In this document: in pieces, positions 33,861 through 46,007 of the stretch
How the letters are laid out: each line of letters begins with the position of its first letter
Numbering within the stretch: the first letter of the stretch is position 1
From: Sophora flavescens
Lineage: Eukaryota; Streptophyta; Magnoliopsida; Fabales; Fabaceae
Direction of reading: 5' to 3'
Assembly (NCBI GenBank): GCA_030762895.1
Contig: CM061063.1
Span: forward strand, 69,933,836 to 69,997,835
DNA: 64,000 nt
Program-made: the position numbers and the translations under genes
Notes under the pieces: generated by a model
Databases searched by the model: none
What the model was told of the DNA's origin: nothing
The model's input: only the letters and a program-made list of their open reading frames with translations

Positions 33861-35065
33861 CTATGCTTTGCTAGTTAATGAATAACCTAGGAAAATACCC
33901 TCATCAGCTTTGGGATCAAATTTCCCAAGATTATCCATGTCATTATTTAGTACAAAACACTTACAACCAAAGACATGAAAATGAGAAATGTTAGGTTTTC
34001 TTCCCTTGTAAAGTTCATATGGAGTTTTCTTCCAAATTGGCCTTATTAGAACTCTATTTAAAACATAACATGCAGTACTCACAGCATCAGCCCAAAAATA
34101 CTTTGGTAAATTAGAGTCACTTAACATGGTTCTAGCAATTTCTCTAAGTGACCTATTTTTCCTCTCAACTACTCCATTTTGTTGTGGAGTTCTAGGTGCA
34201 GAAAAATTGTGTTTTATACCATGTTCATCACAAAAGTTATCAAACTCCTCATTTTGGAATTCTCCTCCATGGTCACTCCTAATTGAAACAATTTTCACGT
34301 CTTTCTCATTTTGAACAACCTTAGCGATTTTCTTAAAAGCTTTAAAAGCTTCATTCTTTTGTGCTAAAAAATAGGTCCAAGTAAATCTAGAGAAGTCATC
34401 AACAATTACAAGAGCATAAATATTTCCACCAAAGTTTTTTGTCCTAGAAGGTCCAAAAAGGTCCATGTGCAACAATTGTAAGGGTCTACTAGTTGAAACA
34501 ATGTTTTTAGCCTTAAATGAGGTTTTCACTTGTTTACCCTTTTGGCATGCATCACATAAGCCCTCTTTAACAAACTCCTTATTTGGTAAACCAATTACAA
34601 GTTCTTTGGAAATCAATTTATTCAAGTGATCCATATGAATGTGAGCTATTCTCCTATGCCAAAGCCAATTTTCATCTTCTTTGGAAATTAAGCAACATGC
34701 ATCATTGGAAGTCAAATTGTCTAAGTCTAGCATATAGATGTTATTGATTCTATTTCCAATCAATTTTATGTTATTATCATGAATATATTCGATTATACAC
34801 AAATTTGAGTTAAAGTTTACCTTGTAGCCTTTATCACATAATTGGCTTATACTTAGTAGATTGTGTTTGAGCCCTTCCACATAGAGAACATCCTCAATCT
34901 TGATTGTTGGACTTTTTCCTATTGTTCCAACACAAAGAATTCTTCCTTTGTTATTGTCTCCATAGGTGACGTTTCCACCTTATTTGGGAGTGAAAGATGT
35001 AAATTTTGTGATGTCTCCGGTCATGTGTTTGGAGCAGCCACTATCTAAAAACTAGCTTGAGCTTT
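33861..35065 (-). pseudogene. SIRE-1 protease and integrase
   Basis: The protease site is readable as FLDSGCSKHMTG near 35050-35015, just after a stop. MEGLKHNLLSISQLCDKGY (from 34880) opens the GAG-pre-integrase part, then WHRRIAHIHMDHLNK and CDACQKGKQV (zinc-binding). The integrase core has Asp in LHMDLFGPS, Asp in SIRSDHGGEF and Glu in QNGVVERKNRS, a full DDE set. The frame runs to a stop at 33861. Integrase looks intact from the GAG-pre-integrase start, but protease is cut off by stops. Confidence 0.88.
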
Positions 35066-35081
35066 TGGCCTTCAAACACAC

Positions 35082-36800
35082 CTACAAAACAGATTTTTTT
35101 TTTTTTACTTTTTCTTTAGGTACCCAAATCTGGTTGGGTCCTTTGGTGTTAGTAGCAACATAAGTTCCTTTTGGAACCCAAATTTGTTTAATGCCAACAT
35201 GTATGTTCTTTCTAAGTCTACAAGTAGCAGCTGTATGACCTTTCTTTAGACAATAATAGAATTTAACAAAAGGACTAGTTGAGGAAATAGGTGCAACAAA
35301 AAGCTTCTTAAAAGATTTTTCATGTACCATTGGCTTATATCCAATTCCAGCTTTGTCATACATACCCTTTTGCTGTCCTAATATGGCATTCAAGTTATCT
35401 CTACCCAAAGTAAACTTAGATAGAGTTGTATTCAGTTTTTCAACTTCCTTTTCTAGTGTAGTGCATTTGGTGCAAATTGAACTAGATGCAAGTAATTGTG
35501 AATTTTTAGCTTCTAGTTCTTTAAGCTTTATTTGTAAAGATGCATAGTCACTGCATTGTTTTGCGATGATCTTCCTAGAAGATATAAGTTGTTTACCAAT
35601 TTTAACATATTCTTCATGCAATTCATCAAAAGCATCTTGTAACTCATCATAGGTAGGAGAAGAATCATTTACCTCGGTTTCACTATCACTTTGTTGATTT
35701 GCCATGAGACATAGGTTGGCTTCTTCATTTTCAGATTCACTACTAGTGGAATCCATACCATTTTCTTCCCAAGCTATGTATGCTCTTCTAGGCTTTCTTC
35801 CTTTCTTTTCTTTGTTGTCACTCTTCTCATACTTTTATTTCTTTTGTAGCTTTGGACATTCATTTTTGTAGTGTCCAAGCTTTCCACATTCAAAGCATTT
35901 GATTGTTGAGGAAGAGCTTTCACCTTTGTTCGTGTTCTTTTTGGTAGGAAAACTGAATTGCTTCTTGTTTCTATTCTTTTTGATGAATCTTCTAAATTTC
36001 CTCACAAGCAATCCCACGTCTTCTTCTTCGGATTCTTCACTTTCATCAAGGTGTTCATCTTCATCACTTTCTATTGATTCTTTGGAGATATGAGCCTTGA
36101 GTGAGAGTCATTTCTTCCTTTTCTCCTTATCTTCATTACTTTTCAATCTATTGAATTCCAATTCGCGTTCTTTCAACTTGCCAAATAAAGTAGCAATCTG
36201 CATGGTGTCTAGATACTTTACTTCAGCAATTGCAGTCATTTTTGGCTGCCGTTCACGACTCAAACATCTCATTATCTTGTTAATCTTTTTCTCATCTGTG
36301 ATTGTATGTTCGAGTCCTTCTAGATGGTTCACAATGTGTCCAAACCTCTTTTGCAGTTCATCTATCTACTCACCATTCTTCATGTGAAAGAGTTCATATT
36401 CATGGACTAGTGCATTCATTCTTGCTCTTTTCACATCGTCGGTTCCTTCATGAGTGAGTTGAAGAGTATCCCACATTTGCTTTGCCATTTTACAATTGGA
36501 GACCCGGAAAAACTCATCATAATTCAAAGCAGTTGTTATAATATTTTTTGCCTTAGCATTATAACCAACTCTTCTTTTATCATCATCATTCCAGTCATCT
36601 TTTGGTTTAGTTTGTTTATTTCCCTTAGCATCAAGAATAAATGGAACATAGGGACCATTTTCAACAGCATCTAATATATCTAAACCTGCAGCCTCAAGAA
36701 AGATAAGCATTCTCTCTTTCCAATACATGTATTGGGAGCCATTAAAGGCAGGGGGTCTAGTGAGTGAAGCCCCATCACCCAGGATATCATTTGTAACCAT
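35082..36800 (-). pseudogene. gag: SIRE-1 gag, long form with coiled coil, broken by stops
   Basis: Starts at ATG 36800 (MVTNDILGDGASLTRPPAFN) with the SIRE gag signature (SQYMYWKERMLIFLE). In-frame or shifted stops fall near 36366, 36108 and 35835. A CCHC knuckle (CFECGKLGHYKNEC, about 35905-35860) is followed by an acidic Ser/Glu-rich stretch and a coiled coil (35756-35400). A second, imperfect knuckle lies near 35260 (CLKKGHTAATC, with Tyr where Cys is expected). Gag packages element RNA. The long gag with C-terminal coil is typical of SIRE-type elements. Confidence 0.85.
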
Positions 36801-36826
36801 CTCTTGAAGCTATTAAGCTTTCGACT

Positions 36827-38503
36827 TGTTGGTAATGGCTACAATCTCAAGGGGGAGGGGGGGTGAATTGAGATATTGAAAATTTTTTCAACAATTTAAA
36901 ACAAAACAGAGTTTTCTCAAAGAAAATTGGTTTTCACTCAATTTTAATTCCCAAGAATCAGATTATGTAATAAGTAATGATGTTAAGAAGAATTATAAGA
37001 AGTAACAACAACTTTAACACAGATTGTAGATCAAAGATTCAAGTTAACAAGCATTCTGAAAACTCATTCACAACACACAAGTGTATATAAAATGTATATG
37101 GAGTTTAGAGATGAGAAGAACACGCAAACCGGTTTATCCTGGTTCAGCTACCTCCTCTGGTAATCCTACATCCAGTCCCACACCTCTGTGGTTTTCTCCA
37201 CTATAACCAGAAATTACAATATCCAATTACAACATTCACAAGGATAACCTCCTTGCTCAAGAACACACCAAAAAGCACATTTTCTTTTCTATATCCAAGG
37301 ATCCCTTCTATCCTTGTTCAATCCTAAGAGATACCCTCTCTTAATCACACTAATTCACAGAAAGAATTAAGTAGAAGAAATACTCTAAAAGTCTGGTTAT
37401 ACAAATTGAAGCTCTAAGAAATATCACACTTTTCTCTCAAAGATGAAGCACTTTTGGAAGCTTTTTAATCTTTCGTATTTTCACTTTCAGAAAGTGTAAG
37501 GTTATTGAAAAGTGTTCCTTTGATCCCTCTTTATATAGAAAACAAGTTATAGTCGTTGGGATCAATTAAAACAGATTTGGATCTGATTTAACAAAATCTG
37601 TTTTCTTGATTCTCGTTCTTGAAATAAGATTCTGATTGTTCTTGTAGAATTCTCGTCCATTTTGAAAATAACCGTTTCCATCTAGCCATTAAGATTTTAA
37701 ATTCAGATGGGCTAGTAGACGAGCTCCATTTAGTACTTTAGTGGACGGAGTACTTAGTAAGTCCAAAGAGCGTAACCTTAGTAGACGAGCTCCATATGCC
37801 ACTTTAGTAGACGAGCGCTTCTTGTGACTTCAGTAGACGAGTGCTTCTGTTACTTTATTGGACGTGAGCTTCTGTCACTTTAGTAGACGCGAGCTTATGT
37901 TAATTTAGTAGACATGAGCTTCTGTTACTTTAGTATACGCGAGCTTTTGTTACTTTAGTAGACGCGAGCTTCTGTCACTTTAGTAGACACGAGCTTCTGT
38001 TACTTTAGTAGACGCGAGCTTCTTAGTAGTTCATTGGACGTCAGCTTTTTAGTAGTTCATTGAACGTCAGCTTTTTATCACTTCATTGGACGTGAGCTTT
38101 TTAGTAGCTCATTGGACGTCAACTTTTCAGTAGTTTATTGCACGTCAGCTTTTTATCACTTCATTGGACGAGTGCTTACATTATCCCAGTGTTTGACGAG
38201 CGCTTATATTATTCTTTGTAAAAATTAGTTTCTTCTTAAATTTAAGTGCTTCACCTAAGAAATCAAATGTGCTATTTTTACAATAGCATCTAAAGTATAA
38301 GATCTTCATTTCTTGATGCTTTAGTCCTTGTCCATTGCTTTGTGTCCTTGGTCTTCCATCCTTTAATACTTGATTTATCTTTTTCATGAGTGATCTTGCA
38401 TGCAACTTAACACATAATAAGTACATAGTCAAAATCAAAAATCTTATGCAAAATATACTTTGTTTGTCATACATCAAAACATGAATGAGGGCTTAGTCTT
38501 ACA
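36827..38503 (-). repeat. 5' LTR of SIRE-1
   Basis: 1677 bp. Ends on the - strand with CATTACCAACA next to the gag leader. The expected Met-initiator primer site just inside it is not clear (AGTCGAAAGCTTAATAGCTTC is read there), so it has diverged or differs. It carries the same 25/26-bp array at 37730-38200. Confidence 0.9.
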
Positions 38504-38800
38504 CGAAGTGATGTCTAAGTCAGGCAATTCAAAACACCTCAAAGTTGAATTCCAATATTGGGTCAACGCACTCAGAGCGGGGGCTTCCACCGGAACACGC
38601 AATAGGTCCAATATTCTACCATACTTGCTGACAAAGCCTGAGCGTGCTTTTTCTGGCATTTGCTGGCTAAGTTCACATAAACTCTTCACGTCATTGAGTG
38701 TCACATTGATCTTGATACTTTTCTTGGAACAACTCGTATTGCTAGTACTCTTTTCGGAACCAAACTTTTCCATTTTCTTGCTAAAATATGAATACCAAAG
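38504..38800 (-). pseudogene. Tat extra ORF1, N-terminal part split off by SIRE-1
   Basis: On the - strand a frame from about 38772 starts MEKFGSEKSTSNTSC and runs through LNDVKSLCELSQQMPEKARS and FVSKYGRILDLLRVPVE to FELPDLDIT, where the CGAAG duplication and SIRE-1 begin. The content matches the N-terminal part expected before the 29786-28864 segment, and the target duplication explains the split. An upstream in-frame ATG at 38866 is possible but its leader residues look non-coding. Confidence 0.6.
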
Positions 38801-39420
38801 TCTTCCAACTAAGAGGCACAAGCGAAAAAACAAAAATGAGTATAGTGAAACAAATATATCTTTCAAGATTCATGTTGTATGAGACCCAATGGGGTTGGAA
38901 ACCCTGACAGGTATGCTGCCAATGAATCAACTTCATTATGACATATCGCCTATTAGATGTACAATAATATTCGAATATGTCATTCAGGTTTGAGGCGACA
39001 ATGTGATGCCCCTAGTTTTGTAAATTATTCACAATGAACATGCATGACAATTTATGCTTATGATGATAGAGAGAGAAAAGAAAAGTAAGCCCCCTTTTGT
39101 CCTAAGCCAGGTAAAACCTAAGGATGGGCACACCCTAAGTTAGGACTCTAAACAGGTCGGCCACTAGGTTTGCTCTATTAGTGAAAATTGGGACGGGTCT
39201 AGACCTCTAAAAGTCATGGTCCCAAAATTGCCCTTATAAGGATCTGATTAATGAATCTAGCCACAAGTAGGGATAAACCCTCTCAGTATGACTATTCCAT
39301 GATCTCATGTACAATCTGAGTGGTGAACCGAACAGTATCAGGGAGGTACAAGACCTCTTCAATGACAATGTCGAAGCACGGCCTAATCCTTGGGTTTTGA
39401 GCAAGCTCGGGTATAGAGCC
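38801..39420 (-). other. Tat element leader, proximal part
   Basis: Non-coding leader between ORF1 and the solo LTR insertion. No reading frame has recognisable content. It ends at the GAGCC target bases (39416-39420). Confidence 0.5.
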
Positions 39421-42400
39421 TGTAACACCCTAGTTTTTTACACCTATGATTAATTATTTTATTTGGATGTTTAAATTTATTATGTTATGTGGTTTAGTTT
39501 GAGTAATTAAATTACTCTCTTCAAATTATTTTATTGGGTGCGTTAGCACTGACTCAATTCAGTGAATGCACGCTTACTAGACAATAATTACGTTATTGTC
39601 ACTAATATACCAGTACAGAAAAATATTTTTCATAGTATGATTAAGAGAAAAGCATTTTCATATTCTCATTCTATTTAATTTTAGAGTTAAAAATATTTTG
39701 GTTTGACATTTATCGGAGATTAAATTTTTGGACTGAGTATTTTCTTAGTGGATCAGTTCAATTATTAATCTTTACTCTAATTTGAATTTCGAAAACATAT
39801 CCTTATCAATCTTTATTTTTAGATTCTAAAAAGTAAAAACATGTTTATTTTAGGCCTAATATTTATCACTCATTTTGTACCTATCACTAAGTAATTGGTT
39901 TAAAAACTCATTTTCTCTCTTTTCTCTCTCTCTTTCTCGACGCTATCTCTCTCTTTTCTTCTCCTTCTCTGCAACTTTTTCTTCTTCTTTCTTTCTTTCT
40001 TCCTTCTCTTTTCTTCTTCTTCCTTCCACCTCAACATCTTCTTCCTCCTCCTTCCCTTAACTCAGCCACGCACCAGCCCCATGGAGAGCCATCGTTGCTC
40101 ATCTCTTGGACCAGAGAAGACGTCGCACGGTTGTTGGGTTCGGTCCTCCTCCGTGTCACACAGAAGCCGCGAGCTCCGCTGCAACTCGTCGTCGGTCGTC
40201 GTCCGGCCACGCAGGTGGGGAGGAGACGAACACACGACCTTCAGAACGTCACCACGAGTGCGGATCCATGTTGGGTCGTGCTTGGTCGCCGCCATCACCG
40301 CGAAACGGGTCGCCGCCGCCGCACCAGACCACCTTCAGCCACCATGACAGTTTCTCTCTTCTTCTTCCTTGTATGGGTAAGTGAAAACCCCATCTATTTT
40401 GCTTATATTCAAAAAACCCCAAATTGATTTTGAAACCCTAACCCTAACCCTTTGATTTCATATTTTAATCTTGCAATTTAAGGTTGTTTTATGAGATTGG
40501 GACTGTGAATTTGTGTTTCCCTAAACCAATTTCATTATTCTGAGTTTTCCCTAAATTTTAATAAGGAGCCCTAAACCCCCAATTTGATTTTATTTGAATT
40601 TGGGTATGTTTTTGTGAAATTAATTATGATTTAGTGCAATTAGGACTCTTAATGGATGATTTCCAAAGTTCTTTTTCACGATCTTTTAATCAAAACAAAG
40701 TTTCCTTAAAGGGTATTGGGAAGCGTGAGCTTCAAACATGATTTTCTTTAAAAATAACCTTGTTTGGTAATTAGATTAAGTGTTTAGATAAAGTTAGAAT
40801 GTGTGTTTGATCATGTGAAATTGATTTCTTGATTTTTGGTTGTTGCGCGTTGTTGGATTCCCTCTCTGAGACGTTTGACACGGCTATGCTTGCTTGATGG
40901 AGTAGATAGTTACACTCTTGGAGCTAATGTGAGTATTAAGACGAGGATCCTTTACTTGTCTTCAAAGGTAAGGGGAGTTTGCCTAGGGATATTCAATAAC
41001 TGTATGCATGTGTGTATGTGTTTGATTGGATATTTACATGTTGATTGAGCTTACTTGATTATCTAATATACTTGAACTGTTATGCTATTATCTGATGTTG
41101 AACTGTACTTGTTCTAAATGATATAATGCATATATGTGATGAAATCGCTTTCAACCGTGATATTAGCATTGAACTGATGATATATACTGTTGTTGTTTGA
41201 GAGTTTGCTAAGCCAGACGTGCGTCTGTGCTCAACCGTTATAAGGATTAAAAACCTTAATAAGCTTTGAAGATGAAGGGATTGGTGTTCTTTTCCAAAAG
41301 TTCTCTAAACTTAAAGTACTTGTTTTAAATGTTGAAATAGTTTTGGTGTACTATTGTTATACAAGAGAAAAATCCTTTTCGAACTATGTGTCTTCAAGTG
41401 AAAACTTTCAAGATTATTTGGCAATATCCTATTGGGGGAAATATTTCAAAGATAAAAGAATTTCAAAGATGCTTTATAAAAAGATTTTCAAAGAAAAGGT
41501 TTTTCCTAAATATTTTAGAAACTTTCCGATAACCTGGATAGGTCATCGAGGATTCGGTTTTGAATTTGTTTTTCACTGAACGAAAAATAAGTACTTATGA
41601 AAGAGAATCTAGTACGCGAGACGTCGCCTCTAGTATTCAGTTATGCACACGTGATCTTGGATCAGTGTTAATTCGTGACTACGAGTCCTGGTTATGATGT
41701 TATGGACTGAGAGTCCAATTCTCGAAATCGAGGACAGTGCATTCTGATTTTATTGTTGTGGACTGTAAGTCCTAATCACGTTGTGTTGGACTGTGTCTTC
41801 TAACCACGTGTGATGAATGCGTTCTGATTTCATTGTTGTGGGCTGTGTGTCCTAATCACGTTGTGTTGGACTGTGTCTTCTAACCACGTGTGATGAACAT
41901 TGTTAAAGGTGAATGTTGCTTTCTACGACCACAAACCTAGGACTGGTGCATCGGTCTCGGGCTTTGTGATTGAGCATTCGGACTGTGTGTCCTATGCTTC
42001 TAAGTTTTCAAGTGATGGGGAAATGATGATTAAGTCGTTAGCCTTGAGCTGCGACAGCGAAAAAGAATGAACACAAAGAAAACCTTTTAAATAAAATATT
42101 TTCTCATGTGCATTTCCCCAGGCAGACGTGCCTTTCTTACATATCAGATACAAGGTGGTATCTGGGAGTCTGTCCATGTAAACCGAGTGAAGAGGCACAT
42201 GTGGCGTTGCTCGTCCTGAGACCTTAATGCATGAGGGTAAGGAGGCAACTGCCCGATGGGCTAGAGATTGACCAACTCTAATTCTTCTCCAGTGAAAAAT
42301 AGTGTTGATATCTCATGAGATTAAGTTAGAGCCTGATATTGAAGTGTCATGCATATTTTCAAAAGATTGACTGTGCGGGTTTGAGACCCTTTGATATAAC

Positions 42401-43202
42401 ACTGTTATGTTATGTATATGCATGATTTAACTGCTTATATGATTATGTGATTTATGTATCATGTATATGGTTGTTGTGTGATATATCCATTTGTCGGTAT
42501 CTCACCCTTACAAACATATCAGGTTTCTTCTGGTTTGCTATTGTACCCTGGGTATTTTAGTACAGATGTGCAGAGGAGTCTTCCTAAGTCACTCAGAGAC
42601 TTAGATCTAGTTGCTTGATGAAGTATTTGATTGTGGAACGATCACGTGAGTTCTTATCAGGAATAACTTTTAGAATGATCAGCTTAGGGTTTGAGACTTA
42701 GATTATTTTGATAAGTATGTATGAGTATGGCTCAGAGAGCCTTTATTTTAAAATGAAATGTTTATGGCTCGGAGAGCGTTATTTTGAAAGAAAACTTAAA
42801 CTTTTCCTTTTGGTCTTGTAAAGCTTATGGTTATGACTGTTATTTTTATATATATTGCTGTCTGGTTGGATTTGGTGTAACTGAAATTCTGGAATGAAAA
42901 TGTAATTATTTTAGCAGGTGTTCTTTTACCTGGGATGTCTGAATTACAGAGGAGACTCTGTCAAAATTTGCGTAAAATATTAGCTTTTATTCAAGTATAT
43001 TCTTTAAATTAAATAAGCTTTCCATACTATGATAGTAAGTCTGTGTGCCGATCAAGGCTTAGGAGTCGTGACAAAATTTTTATACCCAATTTCAGACACT
43101 TATGTACTTATATAAATTATTTTCCGAAAGCACCAGCAAATTATCTTTTAATTTAAATTCCGCATGTGTTACGTAAGTAATGCCCCAAGGGGGGGCGTTA
43201 CA
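39421..43202. mobile_element. large probable solo LTR (3.8 kb), TGTAACACCC...GGGCGTTACA
   Basis: GAGCC lies on both sides (39416-39420 and 43203-43207), a 5-bp target duplication as LTR elements make. Ends TGTAACACCC and GGGCGTTACA start with TG, end with CA and are 9/10 inverted repeats. No internal coding region, primer site or second LTR is seen, hence a solo LTR is the simplest reading; a large non-autonomous element is possible. Inside are a CT-rich then GC-rich block (39900-40350) followed by a GTAAGT donor-like site, and an 80-bp tandem duplication at 41742-41901. Confidence 0.65.
41742..41901. repeat. 80-bp tandem duplication
   Basis: Two units starting TTCTGATTTTATTGTTGTGG and TTCTGATTTCATTGTTGTGG, with few differences. 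Both contain CACGTTGTGTTGGACTGTGT and CCACGTGTGATGAA. Confidence 0.85.
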
Positions 43203-43689
43203 GAGCCAAAAGTGTACGTAATATGTGATAGTGATGTGTGTGAAGGGGCATACAAACCTGTAACACTTAAAAATAAAAAGAAAAGAAAAGACAAGAAAAA
43301 CTTGCAAAACAAAAACGTAGGTATATATATAAATGGTTATAAGTCCTCTACCCTATTGTTAAAATATAGGAAAAAAGAAAAGAAAGGAGGAGGAAACAAA
43401 AACATTGTTAGTGAAACATATACAAAAATAACATGAGTTAAAATATATATACAACTAATTTTTCTCATTTTTATTTAAATAAAAGGAAAACCCAAACAAA
43501 AAGGACAATCCAAACAAACATCACTAAAAATAAAAAACATTTTTTTTGTTTTTGTTTTTGTTTTTAATATTTAATTATTGTAAGAAAAAAATAGCAAGAT
43601 ATAGCAAAAAAAGGTAAAACAAATAAGCTACAAGTTATTAAAAATTTGCAAAACTAATTTTTACAGGCTTGACTCTCTTAAAAGGATAT
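43203..43689 (-). other. Tat element leader, distal part
   Basis: AT-rich, non-coding stretch between the solo LTR and the primer site, with A-rich and (TTTTTG)n patches (about 43543-43565). Confidence 0.55.
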
Positions 43690-43707
43690 CCCCCAGCGGA
43701 GTCGCCA
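43690..43707 (-). promoter_or_regulatory. tRNA primer binding site of the Tat element
   Basis: On the - strand, two bases after the 5' LTR, TGGCGACTCCGCTGGGGG is the kind of primer site described for Ogre/Tat elements (tRNA-Arg). The tRNA identity is recalled, not checked. Confidence 0.7.
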
Positions 43708-43709
43708 TC

Positions 43710-46002
43710 TGTCATGACCGTGATCGCGGCGCAACAACGAACAAAAAGAAAACTCATTTTTCTTTCAGAGAATAAACATGGAGTCGCCACCAACTTTATT
43801 TAATTTCGGGAAAGTTGGAAAATCCTTTAAAAATAACTTTGGGTTCAGGAGTCGATTATGTTTAGCGAAGGCGTGGAGACTTAACCCCACGGCACCCTAG
43901 AACATCCAAAAAAGGTTACCCAAAATTAGTTGTGTAAATTATTAGTAACTTTGAAAATATTTATTTTACCCGAAAATCATTTAAAGAAAAATTTATTTTT
44001 AATTTTAGGATATTTTGTATTTTTTATTGGTTTTGTATTTGTGAATTTTTTTGATTAAACCTAAATGAGGTTGAACATGGCACGTAAGTCCACAGGGCAA
44101 CCTCAAAATCTAAAGGATTGAGCATGACACTTGTCATAGAGCAACCCAAAAATAACATTGATTTAATTAAGTATTTAGAAAAATTCCACATAGGAATTAG
44201 GAAGAGAAATGTTATTTCATGATCTCATTTTTATTTTATTCTACCCTTTTGATTAAATGTTGAATTATCCTAAATAGGTTGAACATGGCACATAAGTCCA
44301 TAGGACAACCTTTATTCTAAGGGATTGAATATGGCAACCAAGTCCATAGACCATCCCTAAATAAAACAAGTTCAATTATTTATTTGTCAAAGGCAATTTT
44401 CTTTATTTTGTAAAAGGGAACAAACCGGTTGAAGGGGATTTAAGTGATCATCTTTTATTTTTATGTAAGAAAAAAATAGTTTTGCCTTATGAAAATAGAA
44501 CAAAAATGAAACATTTTAAGTGTTTAGTAACAGTATAGCCATATGAAGATTACTAGTGTATCATGCATTTCAGCATATGACGGCAAACAATGAAATAGGA
44601 ACCCTACGATACATCATTTCTGAAACAGACATAAGAACTCATATAGCAAACATCATACTAACTCATTCAGTTCCAATATCCATGGATTTTCTTTTCGTCA
44701 TAAACAGAGACACAAAAATAAGAATGTCAAAAGAAACTCATGAATAATATCAACAAAGAGAACAAGGATTACCAAATGAGAGCAGAATAACAATGATTTG
44801 CTTTCTTCCAATAGTAAAATTTTAAGATCAAAACCTGAGCATTTCAGTTTCACTAACTCTTTTAACTCTCTCTTCTTCTAAAAATTTAGAACCACTCTAA
44901 TGACAGAAAAAAAAAACTCAAATCCCTAACCCAAAAATCCCTTCTTTCCTTTTTAAATAAACGAAGATCCCCTCCATTTCTACCTCAAAACCAATCTCCT
45001 TTTCTTGACAAAGAAAACATCAGATAAAAATCTCACTCTCTCTCTCTGTCCTCCTATCCTTCCTCCGTATCCCCTCTCGTATCTCCTCCCCTTTTTCGTC
45101 CCCCCTCTTTATAGATGGAGGAGAGGGCATCATGCTTCTCCTTATCCAGCGGCTTCAAGGTTGGTCCCACGAAATCCGGAGCTTGGGAGGTTGAGAAGAG
45201 ATCGCATGTGTCCAGTTGGAGGTGACGCGAGCAGAGGAAAGGAGGTGATTTGATGTGAAGGTTGCGTGTTTGAAAAGAGAAGGAAGTGTGGTGCGGTTAA
45301 GAGAGTGGGAGAGATGAGGAAGAAGAAGGACCAATGGGTAGAGGAGGCGTATGGGCGGCTGTAGAGTGGGAGGAGGAAGAGAGGTTTTGTCTGATATGCA
45401 AAATTTGGTTTTTTAGGGTTAGGAGAAGTAACTCAATCTCCTTTCTTCTTTTTTTACTGATTGTTCTTTTCTCCTTCTTTTCATCCCCTTCTTCATTATT
45501 TTCTTTTTCTTCTTTCTTTCTTCACTATTATTTTTTTAGCCTCCAGTTTGAAAATAAAATTGCAGTGGACGGAACCTTCTCGTCCAACAAAAAAATTAGA
45601 AATGCAATGGACGGAGCCTCCTCGTCCAATAGAAAATTAAATATGCAATGGACGGAACCTGCTCGTCCAACAAAAAATTAGATACGCAATGGACGGAACC
45701 TCCTCATCCAACATAAAATTAGATATGCAATGGACGGAACCTCCTCATCCAACAGAAAATTAGATACGCAACGGACGGAACCTCCTCGTCCAACAGAAAA
45801 TTAGATACACAACGGACGCAACCTCCTCGTACAACAAAAAATTAGATATGCAATGGACGGGGCCTCCTCCTTTCTTCATTATCTTCTTTTTCTTCCCTCT
45901 TTCTTCACTATTATTATTATTTTTTTAGTCTCCCTGAAATATAATCATAATAATAAAATTAGAATAAAATAAAATGAAGTCGGACAAAAATGGGTGTTCA
46001 CA
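43710..46002 (-). repeat. 5' LTR of the Tat element
   Basis: 2293 bp, TGTCATGACC...GGGTGTTCACA in + orientation. Uninterrupted, so it shows the empty site of Copia-2. It is 68 bp longer than the net 3' LTR, mainly through extra 41-bp units. Confidence 0.92.
45562..45870. repeat. 41-bp tandem repeat in the Tat 5' LTR, seven units plus a partial
   Basis: Same unit as at 21905-22125 (GCAATGGACGGAACCTCCTC...), with seven full units here against five there. Array length therefore changed after insertion or by recombination between LTRs. Confidence 0.9.
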
Positions 46003-46007
46003 GGTGA

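Larger units (their letters stand above)
29792..38503 (-). mobile_element. SIRE/Maximus-type Copia retrotransposon (SIRE-1)
   Basis: CGAAG flanks the element (29787-29791 and 38504-38508). LTRs of about 1.69 kb run TGTAAGACTAAG...CCAACA on the - strand. A polypurine tract AAAAAGGGGGAGTT (31500-31487) precedes the 3' LTR. The coding order gag, protease, integrase, RT, RNase H and the long gag with coiled coil fit the SIRE/Maximus lineage. No envelope-like ORF exists between RNase H and LTR. The coding part has several stops and shifts. It sits inside ORF1 of the Tat element. Confidence 0.92.
15556..46002 (-). mobile_element. Tat/Ogre-like Gypsy retrotransposon, 30.4 kb with nested insertions
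   Basis: GGTGA flanks both ends (15551-15555 and 46003-46007). The two LTRs (about 2.2-2.3 kb) face an internal region read on the - strand: primer site, leader, an extra first ORF, gag remnant, RT, a second RNase H and integrase, then a polypurine tract. The extra ORF and the second, archaeal-type RNase H are hallmarks of the Tat/Ogre lineage. Three later insertions lie inside: 16822-21300, 29792-38503 and 39421-43202. Subtracting them and their duplicated target bases leaves about 13.5 kb. LTRs differ by roughly 3-9 percent in the stretches compared by eye, so the insertion is not recent. Confidence 0.9.

Noticed and set aside
40081..40427. Overlapping frames in the GC-rich block of the 3.8-kb element as a gene
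   Set aside because: Four frames are open at once because of GC-rich composition; none has recognisable content.
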